Assembly: GCF_003473485.1 (NCBI RefSeq)
Contig: NC_053049.1
Location: 8,556,001-8,620,000, forward strand
Direction of reading: 5' to 3'
Length of the DNA: 64,000 nt
Origin: Medicago truncatula
Lineage: Eukaryota > Streptophyta > Magnoliopsida > Fabales > Fabaceae
Of this stretch, positions 59,225 to 64,000 are shown piece after piece. The notes under the pieces were generated by a model. That model was not told the DNA's origin and ran no database searches. It saw only the letters and a program-made list of their open reading frames with translations. A program made the position numbers and the translations under genes. Numbering within the stretch: the first letter of the stretch is position 1; each line of letters opens with the position of its first letter.

Positions 59225-62200
59225 ATGAATTTGAGTAAAAAAATTGACTTTGACACCAAAAGAAAAATGGGTCTGAATTTCATGATTTTGGTGGTTATGG
59301 TTTCATGGTTTTGGTCAATTCCTACGACATGTGCCTTGACTGCAAAACAACAAAAGAGTCGTCAGAAGCTGAGGTTTGATCAAAATGGTGAATTCAAGAT
59401 ATTGCAGGTGGCAGATATGCACTATGCAAATGGAAAGACCACACTGTGTTTGGATGTACTTCCTTCTCAGAAGGCTTCTTGTACTGACCTCAATACTACT
59501 GCTTTCATTCATAGGATGATCCTTGCTGAGAAGCCTAATCTTATTGTCTTCACTGGTATTGTTCTTTCTTTTACCTCTTGCTTTTTATGTAATCTGAATA
59601 TTGTTGTAACAATGAAACCCTAATTAATTGGCAGAACTGCGTAAACAAAGACCGTGTCTTATTGTCTTGCGATTTTAGTGTCTTTTATTTTTCTATTACT
59701 AGTTGGTGTTCTAACACATTGATTCATTCATTTTTATTGTGTTTCTTATATGTGTGGAAAAACCTATAACAATCATTTAGAATTGGAGGGAGTAGCATGA
59801 TGTTCTACTAGTTACTTGTAAATGGATGGAAATGAAATGAATTGGAGTCGGCACTATAATGTTTTTGATATTTTTCATTTATTTAATCATCTTTGGTACA
59901 TCTAAGCAAATTGCAGTTACAAGTTTTTTTTATTGTTGATAACCAATTTTACAAATTTATTTCTGGTATGACAGGAGATAATATCTATGGCTATGATTCC
60001 TCGGATTCGGCTAAATCGATGAACGCTGCATTTGCTCCTGCAATTGAATCAAACATTCCTTGGGTGGCTGTTTTAGGGAACCATGACCAAGAAGGATCAC
60101 TCTCTAGGGAAGGTGTGATGAAATATATTGTTGGATTGAAAAACTCTTTATCTAAAGTCAATCCTCCAGAAGTACACATCATTGATGGTTTTGGGAACAA
60201 TAACTTGGAGATCGGTGGTGTTCAAGGTACTGTCTTTGAAAATAAATCAGTTCTCAATCTATACTTTCTTGATAGTGGAGATTATTCCAAAGTTCCGACG
60301 ATTCCTGGTTATGATTGGATCAAGCCCTCACAGCAACTTTGGTTCGAGCGAACGTCTGCGAAGCTTCGGGTACTGTCTCATCTGTTAATTATCTTATCTA
60401 GCTATATTTTACTTACAATACATGAGTCCAAAGACTAGCTTAAACCAAATATTTAGTTTTTCTTTATTGTTTAGTATCTGCTTACCATTGGAATTTTCTT
60501 TAGATCCTTAGGGTCTGTTTGAAACAACTTAAGTAAGCGCTTATCATATAAGTGCTATGTATAAGTTATTTAGCAAAAGATAAAAAAGTCAAATTATTCA
60601 TATAATTATAAGCTATAAGCTGTTTTCATACGCTATCTTGGAGAGCTTATGAAAATAAGCTGCAAATAGCTTATGGACATGTTATAAGTTGCAGCTACAA
60701 ACTCTCTTAAACAATCTCACAAATAAGTTCTTGTGTCAGCATATAATCTCAAATAAGTCAATTCAAACAGACCCTAATTTAATTCAAACAGACCCTATAT
60801 TTTTCCATTGTTATATATTAAAATTAATGTTGAGCACTTGACTCTTTATTTGATCTGCAGAAAGCATACATAAAAGGACCAGCGCCTCAGAAAGAAGCTG
60901 CTCCTGGTCTTGCATACTTTCACATCCCCTTGCCGGAATATACAAGTTTTGATTCATCAAACATGACAGGTGTGAAAATGGAAACGGATGGCGGTGATGG
61001 CATTAGTTCTGCTTCAGTGAACTCTGGTTTCTTCACAACCTTGGTTGGAGCAGGAGACGTGAAGGCCGTTTTCGTTGGCCACGATCACCTGAATGACTTC
61101 TGCGGCAAGCTAATGGATATACAACTTTGTTATGCTGGAGGGTTCGGATACCATGCTTATGGAAAGGCTGGATGGTCTCGGAGGGCAAGAGTGGTGGTAG
61201 CTAGCTTGGAGAAGACAGATAAAGGAAGCTGGGGAGCTGTCAAATCAATTAAATCATGGAAGCGCCTCGATGATCAGCATCTTACTGGAATTGATGGTGA
61301 GGTCCTATGGAGCAAGAGCACTTCCGGTAAGATATGATGTAATGCTTGGTGTATACTCTTTTGCATGTATTAAATTATTCTACATATTGAAAGGGATGAA
61401 ATCTATCTATTTTTATAATTTATCTATAGGAAATTCCTTTTGGACATAAACAAAATCCTTTTGCAACTATGCAATGACTATGTAAAATAGTTTTACACAT
61501 GCATCCAATCAAATATAATAGCGGTGTCATATGTGATAATATTATTTCCTAAAAGACCAAAACAAATATCCACATTGTGAGAAACGATTTGATCATGCGT
61601 AAAACTTGTTTACATTGTTGGTGCATAGTAATTAACTTCTAAACAAAATATGACATGAAAATAATAGTTAGGGGAAGAAATAATTTACGCAGTGAACTGT
61701 AAACTATATTTGGGGTATATATTTGCTGACCAATATCACAAATAAAAATCATAAGGATTTAAACTCAAGACAAGAGAACAAGTAGATACAGAAGAATGTT
61801 GCTCAACTCGACGCTTTCAAGGAAATTAGAAGAGAAACATTAAAAGTATTATCTGAGTTTAAAAGTGTGTTACCGCAGTTGAGTAAACCATAATTGGAAT
61901 ACGATGAATGTAGAGATACTGAGGTTTCTTTAGATTCTGAAATGCTTTATTTGAAGGCTCAGATGGTGTTAAAACGGGAAGCGAAGAGCTGAATCATCAA
62001 TTTGCAAGTTCAAAATCACAAATGTGGTCTGTAAAATGAAGTTCATGAATTGCAAGGGAAGGTTCTTTCAAGGTAGGATAAGAACGAACAATCACTATAT
62101 GATTGTAATTTCTTTTGAGAAAATCTTCCATGGAAGTTTTATATTCTAAAGAAACTTGCACATATACACAAACAATGGATCTAATCTCCATTTTGGTTTG

Positions 62201-62357
62201 TATTATTTATTGAAGGCATTAGTGACATTTATGTTACATGATTGTTTTTTTTGTGTTATGACATGATCTTTTTAATCTTATGTTGTCCCTGGATTAATGG
62301 TCTAATTTGGTTTTCATTACAGGAAGCAGTGGCAAAAAAGAAATTGGTGGAAATTAA
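59225..62357 (+). CDS. Purple acid phosphatase, PAP28/29-like (copy 2)
   Basis: Exons 59225-59555, 59975-60369, 60861-61326 and 62323-62357 have exactly the lengths of copy 1 (331, 395, 466, 35) and give 408 residues ending GKKEIGGN. The same signal peptide and ligand blocks are present (ADMHY, GDNIYG, GNHDQEG, GHDH). Exon 1 differs at many sites (IDFDTKRKMGLNFM, AKQQKSRQKLRF), whereas exons 2 and 3 are almost identical to copy 1. Introns are larger: intron 2 holds a MITE and intron 3 an insertion of nearly 0.9 kb. The gene looks functional if these introns are still removed. Confidence 0.9.
60509..60776. mobile_element. MITE in intron 2 of phosphatase copy 2
   Basis: TTAGGGTCTGTTTGAA at the left is the inverse of TTCAAACAGACCCTAA at the right. 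Inside are ATCATATAAGTGCTATG, GGAGAGCTTATGAAAATAAG and CATGTTATAAGTTG. It is absent from copy 1, so it inserted after the duplication. A second ATTCAAACAGACCCTA phrase follows directly (about 60783-60799). Confidence 0.75.
61372..62262. other. Insertion in intron 3 of phosphatase copy 2
   Basis: Copy 1 has a 117-base intron here; copy 2 has 996 bases. The outer parts match. The insert contains a coding-like stretch at about 61795-61890 (frame NVAQLDAFKEIRRETLKVLSEFKSVLPQLSK) and further interrupted phrases to 62100 (EVSLDSEMLYLKAQMVLKREAKS), helical and charged. This resembles a captured, decayed exon. No terminal repeats were recognised. Confidence 0.5.
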
Positions 62358-64000
62358 GAATTTGAAAGGGATGCAGGCAAGTGTTGGTGTATCCATATGA
62401 TTACTTATTTTGGAATTTGTAATGAGTTTCTATACAAATTTTTATTCATGGAAATTGGAAACTCTGATATACATATCATATGTAATTTGAAACTGCAATG
62501 GAAGGCTGAAAATTACAAAGAAGGAATGAAGTTCGTTACTGAGGTGTGAGATTATATGCATATGAAATTGCATACTTCATACCCTACTTATAAGATGATT
62601 TCATTAATTTGAAGTTTATATGTATTGCCTTGGAACCAAAAAGAATTCATATTGCATGAATATTTTGCTATGTGATGATTATGAACTCAAAGCCTTTTTG
62701 CCTGCACAATTTCTGAATACAAGTGCACATTTATTATTTATAGCTGATTTTAACTACTAAATCAGAAAGTAGTTTTTGGCCTTATACAGAAATCAAGGGA
62801 GTATTCAAGTTAAATTAATTCAAGGGGAAATCTAATAACAATGAAAAAAACACAAGACTGCAAAAGGATTCTTGTTATTTTTTGTTGGTAAGTCTAGATT
62901 TTTCCACACATAGTTGTGTAGACTAATTTCACAAAGTAATTGAGATTCATTCTAAGAATTGATATGTTTTAACACACATTCTTTTAGACTCATCACATCG
63001 CTAAAAGATTGAACTCGCGACCACATATTTAAGGAACTCGACTATTTAACAGATTCTTGTCGTGTTAGTTATCCTAAAAATTCACCCTTATATATCTATT
63101 GCTAAACGTAGGAGCCAGATTCATCTATGTTATGTTACCTTATGTTTATTGTCACATATTTATCTGTGTCCTTAAAGTTATGAGATGAACATCTTTTTGA
63201 ATGAAGATTTAGCAGGTTATAATACAATCTATTATTCCCTATATTAGTTTCCCATTAGATGTTATTTCAGTCCTTTATATCATCCATGCAAAAACGTAAC
63301 TAGTTACTTCCTGGATTTACATTCAAAACATCTAAACTTAAAGAGGTATTTATACATTGAACCATCAACCTGTGCATCACATAGAAGTAGTAGGTAGCCA
63401 TTTTACAACCTTTCACCAACATAAACACTCCTCCCTAAAAAAACATGTAAGCCTTACTACTTAGTAAAACAGGTTCACCATTGTTTCTTCAAGGCTTACA
63501 ACCTCATAGTTGTCCTTCCTAGCTCTTCTCACTTGGGAGTGAAAGCCTGTAGTAGCAATAATATATAAAATCAGCTCAAACAATTCTAAAATAATAATAA
63601 TATTTTATATATTCACAGTTATAAAACTAAGTTAGAAGAAGAACAAACTACGGATTTCTTTTCTTTGTAGTAAAGTGTAGAGTTCAGCTGAAAGATAATG
63701 AAAGTCTGATGATGAAGGACTGTTTTAGTGTGGAATCAAACTCGAGTATTACTCAAACGATTTTATCTTAACTAAAACGCATCAACCACCTGGTTTCAGT
63801 TAGGACTGTTTAAAAACAAAAAGGAAACAAAAACTGAACCAAACCGTTGAAAAAGACCTTGAAAAATCAAACTGTGACTTACAGTTTACAAACAGAACCA
63901 GTTCGGTTTAGCTTGACTCAGTTCATGAACTATCTGTCACAATTCGGTTTTTTACGGAGAGTTTATGTTTGGTTCAAGTTAATAATAGTAATTTAGTACA
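62358..64000. other. Right flank of the duplicated block
   Basis: No gene is seen. About 63075-63655 repeats 55125-55335 in two parts, with extra DNA between, ending at GAAGAAGAACAAACTA; the block may once have continued as a third unit. The last 200 bases contain GGTTCGGTTTAG-type phrases. Confidence 0.5.

Overview
This is AT-rich nuclear DNA from a plant, most likely a legume close to Medicago. That is an inference from the gene families, the dense load of small TIR elements and tRNA-derived SINEs, and the style of the introns; no organism label is visible. There are no bacterial features.

Layout. The left third (1-22 kb) is mostly mobile DNA. A Mutator-like element (MULE) at 1939-10646 has a perfect 9-bp target duplication and roughly 310-bp inverted ends. 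It carries two divergent genes: a MURA-type transposase on the minus strand and a plant mobile domain (PMD) gene on the plus strand. A solo LTR sits in a PMD exon. At 12.6-14.4 kb is a cytokinin-response-factor-type AP2/ERF gene whose spliced leader encodes an 83-residue upstream ORF. Next come a decayed CACTA/PttA-type transposon (15.0-18.8 kb) with a TRIM fossil inside it, then a second, smaller MULE carrying a GRF zinc finger exon (20.4-22.1 kb), nested in a MITE-like repeat.

The middle (22-37 kb) holds one large intact gene, a PSY1R-like leucine-rich-repeat receptor kinase (minus strand, 24.5-27.8 kb). It is followed by gene-poor DNA with SINEs, a Stowaway-type MITE split by a LINE fragment, and a second LINE tail. 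From 37.8 to 45.3 kb are a shortened ROF1-type FKBP gene with an open frame and a complete four-exon TCF25/Nulp1 gene.

The right end (47-64 kb) is a tandem segmental duplication of about 8 kb. Each unit had a DUF1295 membrane reductase gene followed by a PAP28/29-type purple acid phosphatase gene. In unit 1 both genes look intact. In unit 2 the reductase is reduced to pieces, with a Harbinger-type MITE between them, while the phosphatase is open and almost identical to its sister in exons 2 and 3. That pattern suggests gene conversion. There are no operons; the real functional pairings are the divergent gene pair inside the large MULE and the duplicated reductase-phosphatase block.

Splice sites were chosen by eye from GT-AG and reading phase. 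Identities rest on recognising protein motifs, not on searches.
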